DNA of 19,961 nt from CAZPCZ01 sp964585225 (GTDB lineage Bacteria > Patescibacteriota > Patescibacteriia > JACPHY01): positions 1 through 19,961 of the forward strand of contig CAZPCZ010000019.1 of the NCBI GenBank assembly GCA_964585225.1, written 5' to 3'. A program made the translations under genes and the position numbers. Under the pieces are notes generated by a model. The model saw only the letters and a list, made by a program, of their open reading frames with translations, did not search any database and was not told where the DNA came from. Position 1 is the stretch's first letter; each line of letters opens with the position of its first letter. Of the stretch, positions 6,800 through 14,041 are shown in pieces.

Positions 6800-8041
6800 A
6801 TGCCTTTTACACCCGTTGCGGTCATCCACTACCACGAGATTGCGCTGAAGGGGCGGAACCGCGAGTGGTTTGAGCGACAGCTCATCGGGAATATCCGGTG
6901 GGCGATTCGTGATGTTGCGGGGGCGCGAGTGCAGCGGATGTCGGGGCGCGTTGCTGCTCGATTCGGATACGTAGCGGAGGCCTTTAGGCCTCCACGTGGC
7001 GACCTGAAGGTCGCCGCTACAGCGCTGGCTCAGGTTTTCGGGATTGCCAATTTCCTGTTCGGCTACGAGGTGCGGCAGGAGCGGAAGCAGCTTATCGAAA
7101 ACACGGTGGAGTTGGTCAAATGTCAGGTGTCTCCGCCAAAGGCGGATCCGCCTCTGGCGGAAAATGTCAGGTGTCAATCCTTTGCCGTTCGTGTGAAGCG
7201 TGGCAACAAATCCTACCCCGCAACCTCGCAGGAGCTTGAGCGAGAGCTCGGTGCGGCAATCGCCGATGCGACGGGGCTTAGTGTTGACCTCGAGCACCCC
7301 GACCTCACGGTGGCCGTGGAGATTGTCGAGAAGACGGCGTTTGTGCTCCTCGAGCGAGTCGAGGGGCCCGGCGGACTTCCGGTTGGCATTTCCGGCCGCG
7401 TGCTCACCCTGCTCTCAAGCGGGTTCGACTCCCCGGTCGCCGCCTGGCGGATGATGAAGCGTGGGTGCGTCACCGATTTCATCCATTTCCACAGCTACCC
7501 GTACACATCCGACGCCTCCATCCGGAACGTCGAGGAGATCGTTCGTACCCTCAATGCCTGGCAGCAGAATCTCGGGAAACTTTTCCTCGTCCCACTCATT
7601 GAGTACCAGAAGCAGGTGATGACGGAGGCCCCCACAGCGCTCCGCGTGCTCCTGTACCGCCGCATGATGTTCCGCGTTGCGGAGCGGATCGCGGCACGGA
7701 AGAGCATCATAGCGCTCGTGACCGGGGAGAACCTTGGACAGGTTGCCTCGCAGACCATTCCGAACATAGCGGCGGTCGAGGCGGTAGCGACGTTGCCGGT
7801 GTTCCGTCCGTTGCTCGGATACGATAAGATGGAGATCATCCGGCAAGCGGAGGCCATTGGGACCGCTGTGATCTCGAGTCGCCCATACGACGACTGCTGC
7901 TCCCTCTTCACGCCCCAGCACCCCGCGACACACGCGACCGCAGCCGAGCTTGATGCGGCAGAGGCGTCATTGGGGGTGGGGGAGTGGGCGGAGAAACTCT
8001 ATGATGGAACAAGCACTACGGGATTTTCCAAAGCAGTTTGA
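6800..8041 (+). CDS. thiI: tRNA 4-thiouridine synthase ThiI (no rhodanese domain), with two repeat-derived segments
   Basis: ThiI activates tRNA uridine-8 with ATP and receives persulfide sulfur to make 4-thiouridine. Order of domains: N-terminal ferredoxin-like part beginning HYHEIALKGRNREWFERQL, THUMP domain to about 185, then the PP-loop ATPase with SSGFDSP (206-212; most relatives have SGG), the diagnostic TGENLGQVASQT (308-319), and YDDCCSLFTPQHP near the end. There is no C-terminal rhodanese domain, as in Bacillus-type ThiI. Residues 58-74 come from a 50-bp double palindrome and 107-126 from a second palindrome cluster; both keep frame and lie outside the catalytic core. Its 3' end overlaps the isomerase gene by about 41 nt. 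Confidence 0.93.
   Translation: MPFTPVAVIHYHEIALKGRNREWFERQLIGNIRWAIRDVAGARVQRMSGRVAARFGYVAEAFRPPRGDLKVAATALAQVFGIANFLFGYEVRQERKQLIENTVELVKCQVSPPKADPPLAENVRCQSFAVRVKRGNKSYPATSQELERELGAAIADATGLSVDLEHPDLTVAVEIVEKTAFVLLERVEGPGGLPVGISGRVLTLLSSGFDSPVAAWRMMKRGCVTDFIHFHSYPYTSDASIRNVEEIVRTLNAWQQNLGKLFLVPLIEYQKQVMTEAPTALRVLLYRRMMFRVAERIAARKSIIALVTGENLGQVASQTIPNIAAVEAVATLPVFRPLLGYDKMEIIRQAEAIGTAVISSRPYDDCCSLFTPQHPATHATAAELDAAEASLGVGEWAEKLYDGTSTTGFSKAV
6971..7020. repeat. 50-bp double-palindrome repeat inside thiI
   Basis: Outer ends gtagcgg and ccgctac are complementary. Inside are two hairpins: ggaggcctttaggcctcc and ggcgacctgaaggtcgcc, with acgt between them. It codes for residues 58-74 (VAEAFRPP..VAAT) without a stop, replacing a short linker in the N-terminal domain. 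It has the size and layout of a dispersed palindromic element. Confidence 0.85.
7118..7175. repeat. Palindrome pair between 14-bp direct repeats inside thiI
   Basis: The direct repeat aaatgtcaggtgtc occurs at 7118-7131 and 7162-7175. Between them are two adjoining 15-bp palindromes, 7132-7146 and 7147-7161, of the form tccgcc-NNN-ggcgga. The translation (KCQVSPPKAD..CQ) adds about 20 residues to the THUMP domain and shows the repeat twice as CQV / CQS. Confidence 0.85.
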
Positions 8042-8966
8042 GTTCGAGCCGGTGATTGAGCATGTCGCGCGGCTGGAGCTGCGCGAGAAATTTGTGATTG
8101 CGGGGATGGGTGGATCGTGCCTCGTGCCGGAACTCCTACAGGCGTGGCGGCCAGAGCTCGACGTCATCGCACACCGTGACTACGGACTGCCGGCGACCGA
8201 CCTCGACGAGCGCCTCGTCATCGTGAGTTCGTACTCCGGTAACACCGAGGAGGCGCTCGATGCATTCCAAACCGCGCTCGACCGTCGGTTGCCAGTCGTG
8301 GCGATCGGTACCGGTGGTGAGCTCCTCCGCCTCGCGGAAGCGAGCCGCTCACCATACATTCGGGTTCCGGACACCGGTATCCAGCCGCGCTCCGCGCTTG
8401 GCTTCAACCTCGTCGCGCTCATGGCATTCGTCGGTGATGATATCGGGATGGCGGAACTTCGGGAGCTTCGATACTCGCTCGATACTGATCGGTGTGCAGG
8501 CAACGGAGCCGAGCTCGCAGCTCGTCTCCGGGGCAAGATTCCGCTCGTCTACGCCTCGGAGCGCAACGCTGGCATCGCACACAACTGGAAAATCAAGTTC
8601 AACGAGACCAGCAAGATTCCAGCGTTCACGAATGTATTCCCGGAGTTGAATCACAACGAGATGACCGGGTTCGACCGGATTCCAACGACCGCGCCGCTCT
8701 CCGATCGTCTCCACGGCATCTTCCTCACGGACGCGAACGACGACCCGCGTGTGCAGCGTCGCATGGAGATCACGCGTGGGCTCTACGCGCAGCGAGGGCT
8801 CGCCGTTGAGGTCGTACCGATCGATGGCACATCCGTCTGGCAGCGTATCTTCACCTCGCTCCTCACTGCGGACTGGGCGGCGCTCCGCCTCGCTGAGGCG
8901 TACGGCACGGAACCGGAGCAGGTGCCGATGGTGGAGGAGTTTAAGCGGCTCATTGAGGAGGTGTAA
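8001..8966 (+). CDS. Bifunctional phosphoglucose/phosphomannose isomerase (SIS-domain, bact-PGI_C type)
   Basis: Interconverts glucose-6-P or mannose-6-P with fructose-6-P. The 322-residue product is the short PGI/PMI form. The first SIS domain carries GMGGSCLVPEL and the phosphate-binding SSYSGNTEEAL. The second half carries FPELNHNEMTGF, whose Glu is the likely catalytic base, and FLTDANDDPRVQRRMEIT. The end matches the PF10432 tail (GTSVWQRIFTSLLTADWAALRLAEAYGTEP..VEEFKRLI). The start at 8001 gives MMEQALRDFPKQF, typical of the family; 8004 is the alternative, and GGAG at 7990-7993 is a rare Shine-Dalgarno here. It overlaps thiI by about 41 nt. The stop codon TAA lies inside the downstream minisatellite. 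With the guanylyltransferase nearby, it may feed GDP-mannose synthesis as well as glycolysis. Confidence 0.9.
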   Translation: MMEQALRDFPKQFEFEPVIEHVARLELREKFVIAGMGGSCLVPELLQAWRPELDVIAHRDYGLPATDLDERLVIVSSYSGNTEEALDAFQTALDRRLPVVAIGTGGELLRLAEASRSPYIRVPDTGIQPRSALGFNLVALMAFVGDDIGMAELRELRYSLDTDRCAGNGAELAARLRGKIPLVYASERNAGIAHNWKIKFNETSKIPAFTNVFPELNHNEMTGFDRIPTTAPLSDRLHGIFLTDANDDPRVQRRMEITRGLYAQRGLAVEVVPIDGTSVWQRIFTSLLTADWAALRLAEAYGTEPEQVPMVEEFKRLIEEV

Positions 8967-9000
8967 AGGTGTAGAGGCGTAGAGGTATAAGGGTGTAAAA
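8959..9000 (+). repeat. Minisatellite-like repeat after pgi/pmi
   Basis: About five irregular copies of a ggtgtaaag / gcgtagag / gtataagg unit, closely related to and in the same sense as 6707-6764. It includes the last codons and stop of the isomerase gene and nearly reaches the PAP2 gene start. Confidence 0.7.
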
Positions 9001-9013
9001 GCAGTGGAGTGGT

Positions 9014-9559
9014 ATGGCGATTGATCTCGCGGTGACATTTTGGATCAATGGGTTCGTGGGACGGTGGCCGATGCTTGATGTGCTCGGCATGTTCGCGGCG
9101 ACTGGGCTGCTTTTCGTCCTTGTCGCGCTCGTCGTCCTCGTGCTCGTGCGGACGCTGCCGGCCGAACGCGCGCTGATCTCCGTCGAACTCATCGGGACGC
9201 TGGTCATCGCGTACGCCGTGAGTCAGTTCATTGGCGTGGTTGCCTTTCGGGAGCGACCGTTCGTCCAGCACCCTGTCCGGCAGCTCATTGTGAAGGACGT
9301 GAACGAGAAATCATTCCCATCCGACCATGCGACGCTCGCGTTCGCGATCGCGATTCCAGCTGCCGCGGTGATCCGGCGACGATGGGCGCAGGTGCTCCTC
9401 CTCGCGAGTGCGGCGGCGGTGGGCGTCGCTCGGGTGTTCGTCGGCGTGCACTACGTGAGTGATGTGATTGCTGGTGCGCTGCTCGCGCTCGTCGTCTGGT
9501 GGTTCGTGCAGCGCGGGGTACGACGGTGGTGGCAAGCGAAAAGCACCCCTCACCCGTAG
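9014..9559 (+). CDS. PAP2-superfamily membrane phosphatase
   Basis: A 181-residue integral membrane protein with hydrophobic stretches at about 26-46, 53-75, 107-120, 125-145 and 150-165. The three PAP2 phosphatase motifs are present: RERPF (79-83, a shortened motif 1 in which the usual leading Lys is not seen), SFPSDHA (100-106, with His105 the general acid/base) and ARVFVGVHYVSD (139-150, with Arg140, His146 and Asp150; His146 would be the nucleophile). Members hydrolyse lipid phosphates; many recycle undecaprenyl pyrophosphate for peptidoglycan and surface polysaccharide. That substrate would fit the nearby mltG and GDP-mannose genes but cannot be read from sequence. The gene ends 27 nt from the convergent CAP gene. 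Confidence 0.88.
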   Translation: MAIDLAVTFWINGFVGRWPMLDVLGMFAATGLLFVLVALVVLVLVRTLPAERALISVELIGTLVIAYAVSQFIGVVAFRERPFVQHPVRQLIVKDVNEKSFPSDHATLAFAIAIPAAAVIRRRWAQVLLLASAAAVGVARVFVGVHYVSDVIAGALLALVVWWFVQRGVRRWWQAKSTPHP

Positions 9560-9586
9560 CGAGCGGTGTCTCACGTTGCACCTGGG

Positions 9587-10231
9587 TTATCCAATCGGGA
9601 GGGCGCTCGGGAGCCGGTTCCATCCCCGTTGTGCCGGTGCTCGGGTGCTCCCGAGCAGCTGCACGACGACCGTCGTCGGAACGCCGTGGTAGGTTCCGGT
9701 TGCCACGCCGACACCAATGTGCGTGTGCGACGCATTGAGGAGGTTCACGCGATGCCCCTCACTCTCCATCCATGCACGCACGAGCGGCTGCTCATTGAGA
9801 AAATCAATCGCGAGGTTTTCCCCAACCCGTGCGAAGGGGTAGCCAGATGCCGTCACGATTGTCGAGAACGGCGCGCCATCGGGACGCGTATGGTCGAAGT
9901 GTGCTGCGGCAGCGAGCTCTTCTGCTCGGTGCTGCGCAGCGGCAGCGAGCGCGTGGTCTACCCGAAGGGCCGACTGCCCTGCGCGCATGCGGATGGCGTT
10001 CGTGTGCGCAACGACGGCATCCGGGTGGATGCCAGCGGACACCGCAGCGTTCGGGAGGACGAGGAAGAGGAGGAACGAGAACACGACCCCCGCGAATCGT
10101 GCCTGCCCGCCAAAATTTCTCCACGCAGGCGTCGCGTCGCGTACGAGGAGACTTTGGCGCTTTTCTTGCCCGCCAACATGAAGCCGCGCAAAATTTAGGC
10201 GGGCTCGCGCGTGGTCAGAAGTCGATCGCAT
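9587..10231 (-). CDS. CAP-domain (SCP/PR-1-like) secreted or membrane-anchored protein
   Basis: The 214-residue product has one hydrophobic segment (about 46-66, FAGVVFSFLLFLVLPNAAVSA) that could be a signal peptide or anchor after a long basic N-terminus. The CAP domain follows at about 72-195. Conserved features are FDHTRPDG (His114), GENLA (Glu138), WMESEGHRVNLLN (Glu156, His160) and HIGVGVATGTYHG. Bacterial CAP proteins are extracytoplasmic; activity is unknown in most cases. The 45 residues before the hydrophobic segment are unusually long for a signal peptide and contain two repeat-like pieces (ARLNFARLHVGGQ and WRNFGGQAR), so the annotated N-terminus is uncertain. It is divergent from the guanylyltransferase gene and convergent with the PAP2 gene. 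Confidence 0.85.
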   Translation of the reverse strand: MRSTSDHARARLNFARLHVGGQEKRQSLLVRDATPAWRNFGGQARFAGVVFSFLLFLVLPNAAVSAGIHPDAVVAHTNAIRMRAGQSALRVDHALAAAAQHRAEELAAAAHFDHTRPDGAPFSTIVTASGYPFARVGENLAIDFLNEQPLVRAWMESEGHRVNLLNASHTHIGVGVATGTYHGVPTTVVVQLLGSTRAPAQRGWNRLPSALPIG

Positions 10232-10380
10232 GGATTTTTGTCTCTGTTTTCGTGGGGGAGCGTTCCGCTCCTCCTCTCACGGTGATGCCGCCGTGGATAT
10301 GGGATTGCTCCGGGTGGCTCGCTGAGATTCTAGGAGCCTTGGAGATCGTATCCACAGCAAAGGACGATGCAGGCACTTGT

Positions 10381-10409
10381 AGTATAGCACGTCAACGCCC
10401 TCTCGTCGA
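10381..10409 (-). promoter_or_regulatory. Candidate promoter for the CAP gene
   Basis: On the minus strand an extended -10 (TGC then TATACT; plus-strand 10381-10389) is preceded by a 17-base spacer and TCGACG (10404-10409), a 4/6 match to TTGACA. Transcription would start near 10374, leaving a leader of roughly 140 nt. For the divergent guanylyltransferase gene I see only a weak TAGTAT at 10380-10385. Nothing else is recognisable in the 230-nt gap 10232-10461. Confidence 0.4.
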
Positions 10410-10461
10410 TCCGACCGCCTCGTCGTGTTCATGGAGCGAAAAACTGCTACCGTGCAGCCGT

Positions 10462-11526
10462 ATGCGATACGCCGTCATCCTTGCCGGGGGTTCCGGAACC
10501 CGCCTCTGGCCGTTGTCCCGACGGAGCGCGCCGAAACAGGTGCGCGCGCTGCTCGATGACGATACGCTGCTCCAGAAGACGTACCGACGGGTCCGACAGG
10601 TGTTCCCGCCTGAGCGCGTGTTCGTTTCCACGCTCGCGGAGCATGTCGGTGAGGTCCGCCGCCAGCTCCCGGAGCTCCCCGAAGGGAACGACATCGTGGA
10701 GCCGATCAGTCGAGACACCGCAGCGGCGATTGGGTACGCAGCGCTCCGGCTCTCCGAGCGGGATCCCGCAGCGGTGTTCGTGACGATCAACGCCGATGCG
10801 TACATCGCGGATGCATCGGCGTACCTCGATGCGATCGAGTCCGCGTTTCAATCGGCGGAGTCGGGCGATCGAGGCGTGTCGCTCGTCGGTCTCACCCCAC
10901 GGTACCCGGAGACCGGGTATGGGTACCTCGAGCTCGCCGAGCCGGTTGGAGATCGGTTCCTCCAGCCGCTCCCTATGGTTCGTTTCGTTGAGAAGCCCGA
11001 TGCGGTGCGAGCGGCGCAGTACGTGGACTCCGGCCGCCACCTCTGGAACCCCGCGCTCTTCGTGTTCCGGGCATCAGCGCTCCTGAGGGATCTCGCGGCG
11101 CACCTCCCCGAGCACGCGACCGCGCTCGCGTCACTCCGGGGTACCCATGATGCGCACGCAGTGACCCGTGCCTTCCTTGCGATGCCGAAGATCTCGATTG
11201 ACTACGGTCTCATGGAGAAACTCACGGACCTCGTCGTCATCCCCGCGTCGTTCGCATGGGCGGATGTCGGAAGCTGGCGCGCGGTGCACGAGATCCTCGC
11301 GCGCGATCCGAATGCCGACGTCGTCCGCGGCATGCACGTCGGGGTCGAAGGGAACGGGAACCTCGTCGTCGCGCCTCCGGGCAAGCTCGTCGCGACGTAC
11401 GGGCTTGAGCACTGCGTCATCATCGACACGCCGGACGCGCTCCTCATCTGTCCACGCGATCGCGCGCAGGAGGTGAAGAAGATCGTCGAGGAACTCGAAC
11501 GCCGCGGGCTCAACGAGTATCTATGA
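10462..11526 (+). CDS. manC: Mannose-1-phosphate guanylyltransferase
   Basis: Makes GDP-mannose from mannose-1-phosphate and GTP. The 354-residue product is a single nucleotidyltransferase domain. It has the signature AVILAGGSGTRLWPLSR at its start, followed by KQ (substrate-contacting region), the DTAAAIGYAAL segment, GYGYLEL, FVEKPD, WNPALFVF, SIDYGLMEK and WADVGSW. It lacks the C-terminal cupin isomerase domain of bifunctional ManC/AlgA proteins, which fits a separate PGI/PMI enzyme at 8001-8966. The start at 10462 places the nucleotide-binding loop at residues 8-15 as usual; the frame is open for about 600 nt upstream, but that part is antisense to the CAP gene. It overlaps mltG by 4 nt (ATGA). 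Confidence 0.92.
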   Translation: MRYAVILAGGSGTRLWPLSRRSAPKQVRALLDDDTLLQKTYRRVRQVFPPERVFVSTLAEHVGEVRRQLPELPEGNDIVEPISRDTAAAIGYAALRLSERDPAAVFVTINADAYIADASAYLDAIESAFQSAESGDRGVSLVGLTPRYPETGYGYLELAEPVGDRFLQPLPMVRFVEKPDAVRAAQYVDSGRHLWNPALFVFRASALLRDLAAHLPEHATALASLRGTHDAHAVTRAFLAMPKISIDYGLMEKLTDLVVIPASFAWADVGSWRAVHEILARDPNADVVRGMHVGVEGNGNLVVAPPGKLVATYGLEHCVIIDTPDALLICPRDRAQEVKKIVEELERRGLNEYL

Positions 11527-12632
11527 GGATTGACTCTCCTCTCTATCAGCCGCAGGGCGTCCTCGGATTCAGCCACCGACGGAAGCGATCACGTTTGGTG
11601 TTCGGTGCCATCGTACTCCTCGTGCTCGTCGGTGTTGTGTTGGTCACGTTCGGCATCCTCGCGGTGCTCCCGCAGGGACTAACCGGCGCGCCGTCGGTCA
11701 CCGTTGATGTTCCCGAGGGTACTGACGCCGCGGTCGTCACGCTGCAACGGATCAACGTCCTCCAGCGTCCGACCACCTTCCGCTTGCTCGTCGCCGCGGG
11801 TCGTCAGCCAATTCACGCTGGTCGCTACACGGTGAGCCCGCACCTGTCCGCATGGTCGCTCGCACGGCTCCTCACGACGACACAGCCACGTCCGGAGCGT
11901 GAGGTTCGTATCATCGAGGGCTGGAACCTCCGCGACATCGGTCAGTACCTTGAGCGCGAGGGCATTGCGCAGGCCGAGGAACTTCACGAGCTCGTTGGGT
12001 TCCCTGCGATGGACTACCGGAGCGCGGACCCTGCGATTCCACGGCCGAAGGATTTCTCTACCGACTTCGCGTTCCTGCGCGAGAGCGACAAACCTGATTT
12101 CATTGGTCTCGATGGGTACCTCTTCCCGGATACGTACCGCGTGTATGCGGACGCCTCGGTGGAGGATATCGTGCGGAAGCTGCTTGAGAATTTCGATCGC
12201 AAGCTCACGCCGGAACTTCGGGCGGAAGTTGCCGCGAGCGGGCGTTCGCTCCACCAGATCATCACCATGGCCTCGATCATTGAAGCGGAGATCTCGAATC
12301 ACGACGATCGTGCGACGGCCGCTGGGATCCTCTGGAAGCGACGCGATCGTGGCATGCTCCTCCAGGTGGATGCGTCGGTGAACTACGTGACCGGCAAGCG
12401 CGATCCCCGCGTGTCTCGAGAGGACGCCGCTGTGGATTCGGCGTACAATACGTATCGGTACCCGGGCCTCCCCCGTGGCCCCATCGGTAATCCCGGGATG
12501 AGTGCAATCCTCGCCGCGCTCCGACCGAAGGAATCCCCGTACTGGTTCTTCCTCACCACGAAGGAGCGGAAGACAGTGTTCTCGAGGACACTCGAGGAGC
12601 ACAATGCGAATGTTGCTCGACATTTGCAATAG
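11523..12632 (+). CDS. mltG: Endolytic murein transglycosylase MltG (YceG-like)
   Basis: Cleaves nascent peptidoglycan strands at the membrane and so sets glycan chain length. The 369-residue protein has a basic cytoplasmic N-terminus (HRRKRSR, 18-24) and one transmembrane segment (about 26-49). A LysM-like region is at 58-120, and the catalytic domain carries EGWNLRDIGQYL, LDGYLFPDTY (197-205), TMASIIEAE with catalytic Glu254, the LLQVDASVNY strand, and AYNTYRYPGLPRGPIGNPG (308-325). All conserved positions are intact. The start codon overlaps the manC stop (ATGA), so translation is probably coupled. The stop TAG is followed by an A+T-rich repeat. Confidence 0.94.
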   Translation: MRIDSPLYQPQGVLGFSHRRKRSRLVFGAIVLLVLVGVVLVTFGILAVLPQGLTGAPSVTVDVPEGTDAAVVTLQRINVLQRPTTFRLLVAAGRQPIHAGRYTVSPHLSAWSLARLLTTTQPRPEREVRIIEGWNLRDIGQYLEREGIAQAEELHELVGFPAMDYRSADPAIPRPKDFSTDFAFLRESDKPDFIGLDGYLFPDTYRVYADASVEDIVRKLLENFDRKLTPELRAEVAASGRSLHQIITMASIIEAEISNHDDRATAAGILWKRRDRGMLLQVDASVNYVTGKRDPRVSREDAAVDSAYNTYRYPGLPRGPIGNPGMSAILAALRPKESPYWFFLTTKERKTVFSRTLEEHNANVARHLQ

Positions 12633-12645
12633 CGTGTAGGATAAA

Positions 12646-12770
12646 TAATTTAATTTCTAATTACTAATTTCTAATCAATGACCAAAATCCCAATACCCAA
12701 ATCGCTTGGTCATTGGACATTGGTGCTTGGGGTTTGATTAGAAATTAGAAATTAGTCATTAGAAATTTAT
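12646..12770. repeat. A+T-rich nested inverted-repeat leader
   Basis: The 142-nt gap is strikingly A+T-rich compared with its surroundings. An outer 15-bp perfect inverted repeat (12664-12678 with 12734-12748) encloses a 9-bp one (caatgacca at 12676-12684 with 12707-12715). Extra taatttcta-like units lie outside the arms on both sides (12651-12672, 12741-12768). It ends about 5 nt before the next start codon and provides no Shine-Dalgarno. Confidence 0.8.
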
Positions 12771-12774
12771 CTCT

Positions 12775-13224
12775 ATGTCTCCCACCATCGCGCTCCTCGT
12801 CATCACTATCATCACCGTCGTCCTCTTCCACCTCATTGATTGGCTCTTCTGGGGAACGGCGTGGACGCACCGGAACGTGTTCGCGCATGTCCCAAAGGAG
12901 ATGTGGCGACTCCCCACAGACCCCACGAAGCAGAAGGATGCGGGGAAGCGCGCGATGTCGCTCGGCGCGCTCGTGACGACGTTCGCCGCAATCGTCTTCG
13001 TTCCGCTCGTGTGGCTCATCGGGCCGCGGTTCGCTGGTGCGCGCGCCGTCATTCTCGCGGTGCTCCTGTGGGGAGTCTTCGCGCTCCCGGGCGCGCTCTA
13101 CGAGGGCATCTACTACCGCGTGCCGAAGCAGATGGTCTGGCTCCACATCTGGGCAGGCCTCGCGCGAATCCTCGTCGGCCTCGTCGCCGTGACACGGCTC
13201 CTCACGACGTTCAATGCGTGGTGA
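12775..13224 (+). CDS. Four-helix integral membrane protein of unknown function
   Basis: The 149-residue product has four hydrophobic segments at about 3-27, 62-84, 87-112 and 121-147. A polar loop after the first contains HRNVFAHVPKEMWRLPTDPTKQKD. The layout of a short first helix ending in DWLFWGTAW, then three helices, loosely recalls the DUF1761 family, but I would not assign it. No enzymatic motif or cleavable signal peptide is seen. The gene stands apart: an A+T-rich repeat leader is before it and the strong promoter of the next operon begins 14 nt after its stop. Confidence 0.75.
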   Translation: MSPTIALLVITIITVVLFHLIDWLFWGTAWTHRNVFAHVPKEMWRLPTDPTKQKDAGKRAMSLGALVTTFAAIVFVPLVWLIGPRFAGARAVILAVLLWGVFALPGALYEGIYYRVPKQMVWLHIWAGLARILVGLVAVTRLLTTFNAW

Positions 13225-13237
13225 ACTGTACAGATTC

Positions 13238-13266
13238 TTGACATCGTCAGCAATTACTGCTATACT
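13238..13266 (+). promoter_or_regulatory. Near-consensus sigma70-type promoter of the unknown operon
   Basis: TTGACA (13238-13243), a 17-base spacer, and TATACT (13261-13266) preceded by TGC, i.e. both a perfect -35 and an extended -10. The start of transcription would be near 13273, about 33 nt before the first gene. It is the strongest promoter in the window. Confidence 0.85.
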
Positions 13267-13305
13267 AAAAAGTTAGAAATTTACTCACTACCGTCGTGTG
13301 TTCAT

Positions 13306-13830
13306 ATGAATTTTTTGGATCGATGGTTTGGTGGCCGTAAAGCCAGTCCGGCTGAAGCCGGCTCCGATGGCGCGGGCAAGAAACAAGGTGAGGGCGGCGA
13401 GCAGGCACCGCGTCCCGAGCCGAGCCCAGAAGAGAGAGAGAAGGCTCGACACATATCAGAGCTCGCCGATCAGGCGCGTGAGCTCATCGAGCGGATTGGA
13501 CAGAGTCGAGTGGAGGACGTCCCAGCGCTCAGCGAGCTCTTCGCGAGGGTGCGGGGTATATGCAGCACCTCGGAAGATCTCTACTCCGGAATGCGGAGTG
13601 ACCTCTTGTCCACATCGTCTGGAATCCGCCAGCTCCGGCGCTACACAAAGGCACTCGATCGTGCGCAGGCGGCGTACCGCGCCTACGAGCTGTACCCGAA
13701 GACTGAATACCGGACAACAGGCGGGGAAGGTCGCGCTGATTTTGACACCCACGTGAGCCGGGTTGAGGCACGGAAGAGTCGAGACCATGTCGCGGGAACG
13801 ACATCGCTCCGCGAGGTCATGGGACTCTGA
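13306..13830 (+). CDS. Hypothetical protein, first gene of the unknown operon (174 aa)
   Basis: I do not recognise the family. The first residues MNFLDRWFGGRK could form a short amphipathic helix. A low-complexity linker rich in Gly, Ala, Pro, Lys and Glu covers 13-45. The rest is predicted helical and highly charged (EREKARHISELADQARELIERI, VPALSELFARVRGICSTSEDLY, GIRQLRRYTKALDRAQAAYRAYELY). It has no membrane segment and a single Cys. It is read from the strongest promoter in the window and followed 12 nt later by a small coiled-coil gene. The codon usage resembles the glycolytic genes, so this is not obviously foreign. Confidence 0.75.
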   Translation: MNFLDRWFGGRKASPAEAGSDGAGKKQGEGGEQAPRPEPSPEEREKARHISELADQARELIERIGQSRVEDVPALSELFARVRGICSTSEDLYSGMRSDLLSTSSGIRQLRRYTKALDRAQAAYRAYELYPKTEYRTTGGEGRADFDTHVSRVEARKSRDHVAGTTSLREVMGL

Positions 13831-13842
13831 GGATCGTTTGAG

Positions 13843-14025
13843 ATGAGTATGACCGACGATGGGAAGGACATTGACGAACGCGCGCGAGCGATTGAGCAGA
13901 TCTACGCGGAATTTACCCAGCGCCTCGAGGCACTGCGACAGAAGCATAACGAGGAACTCAAGGCGCTCATCCGAGAGCTTGAGCAGAAAAAGATTGCAGA
14001 GCTACGTCAGCAGCTCGCGTCGTAA
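13843..14025 (+). CDS. Small coiled-coil protein (60 aa), unknown operon
   Basis: Almost the whole protein (about 10-58) is one charged heptad-like helix (DERARAIEQIYAEFTQRLEALRQ..ELKALIRELEQKK..), consistent with a coiled coil or a helical adaptor. No family recognised. The start at 13843 (MSMTDD) is one of the few here not preceded by T; GAGG lies about 10 nt upstream. ATG at 13849 is an alternative. It is 12 nt after the previous stop and 16 nt before the next start, so it is part of the same transcript. Confidence 0.65.
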   Translation: MSMTDDGKDIDERARAIEQIYAEFTQRLEALRQKHNEELKALIRELEQKKIAELRQQLAS

Positions 14026-14041
14026 TTAGTCGAATCGCCGT

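Noticed and set aside
9829..10461. A 5' extension of the manC reading frame
   Set aside because: It runs antisense through the CAP gene and across a promoter region. The nucleotidyltransferase starts naturally at 10462.
12646..12770. A rho-independent terminator for mltG
   Set aside because: The inverted repeat is long, A+T-rich and widely spaced with no G+C stem; it looks like a dispersed element. It may still affect transcription.
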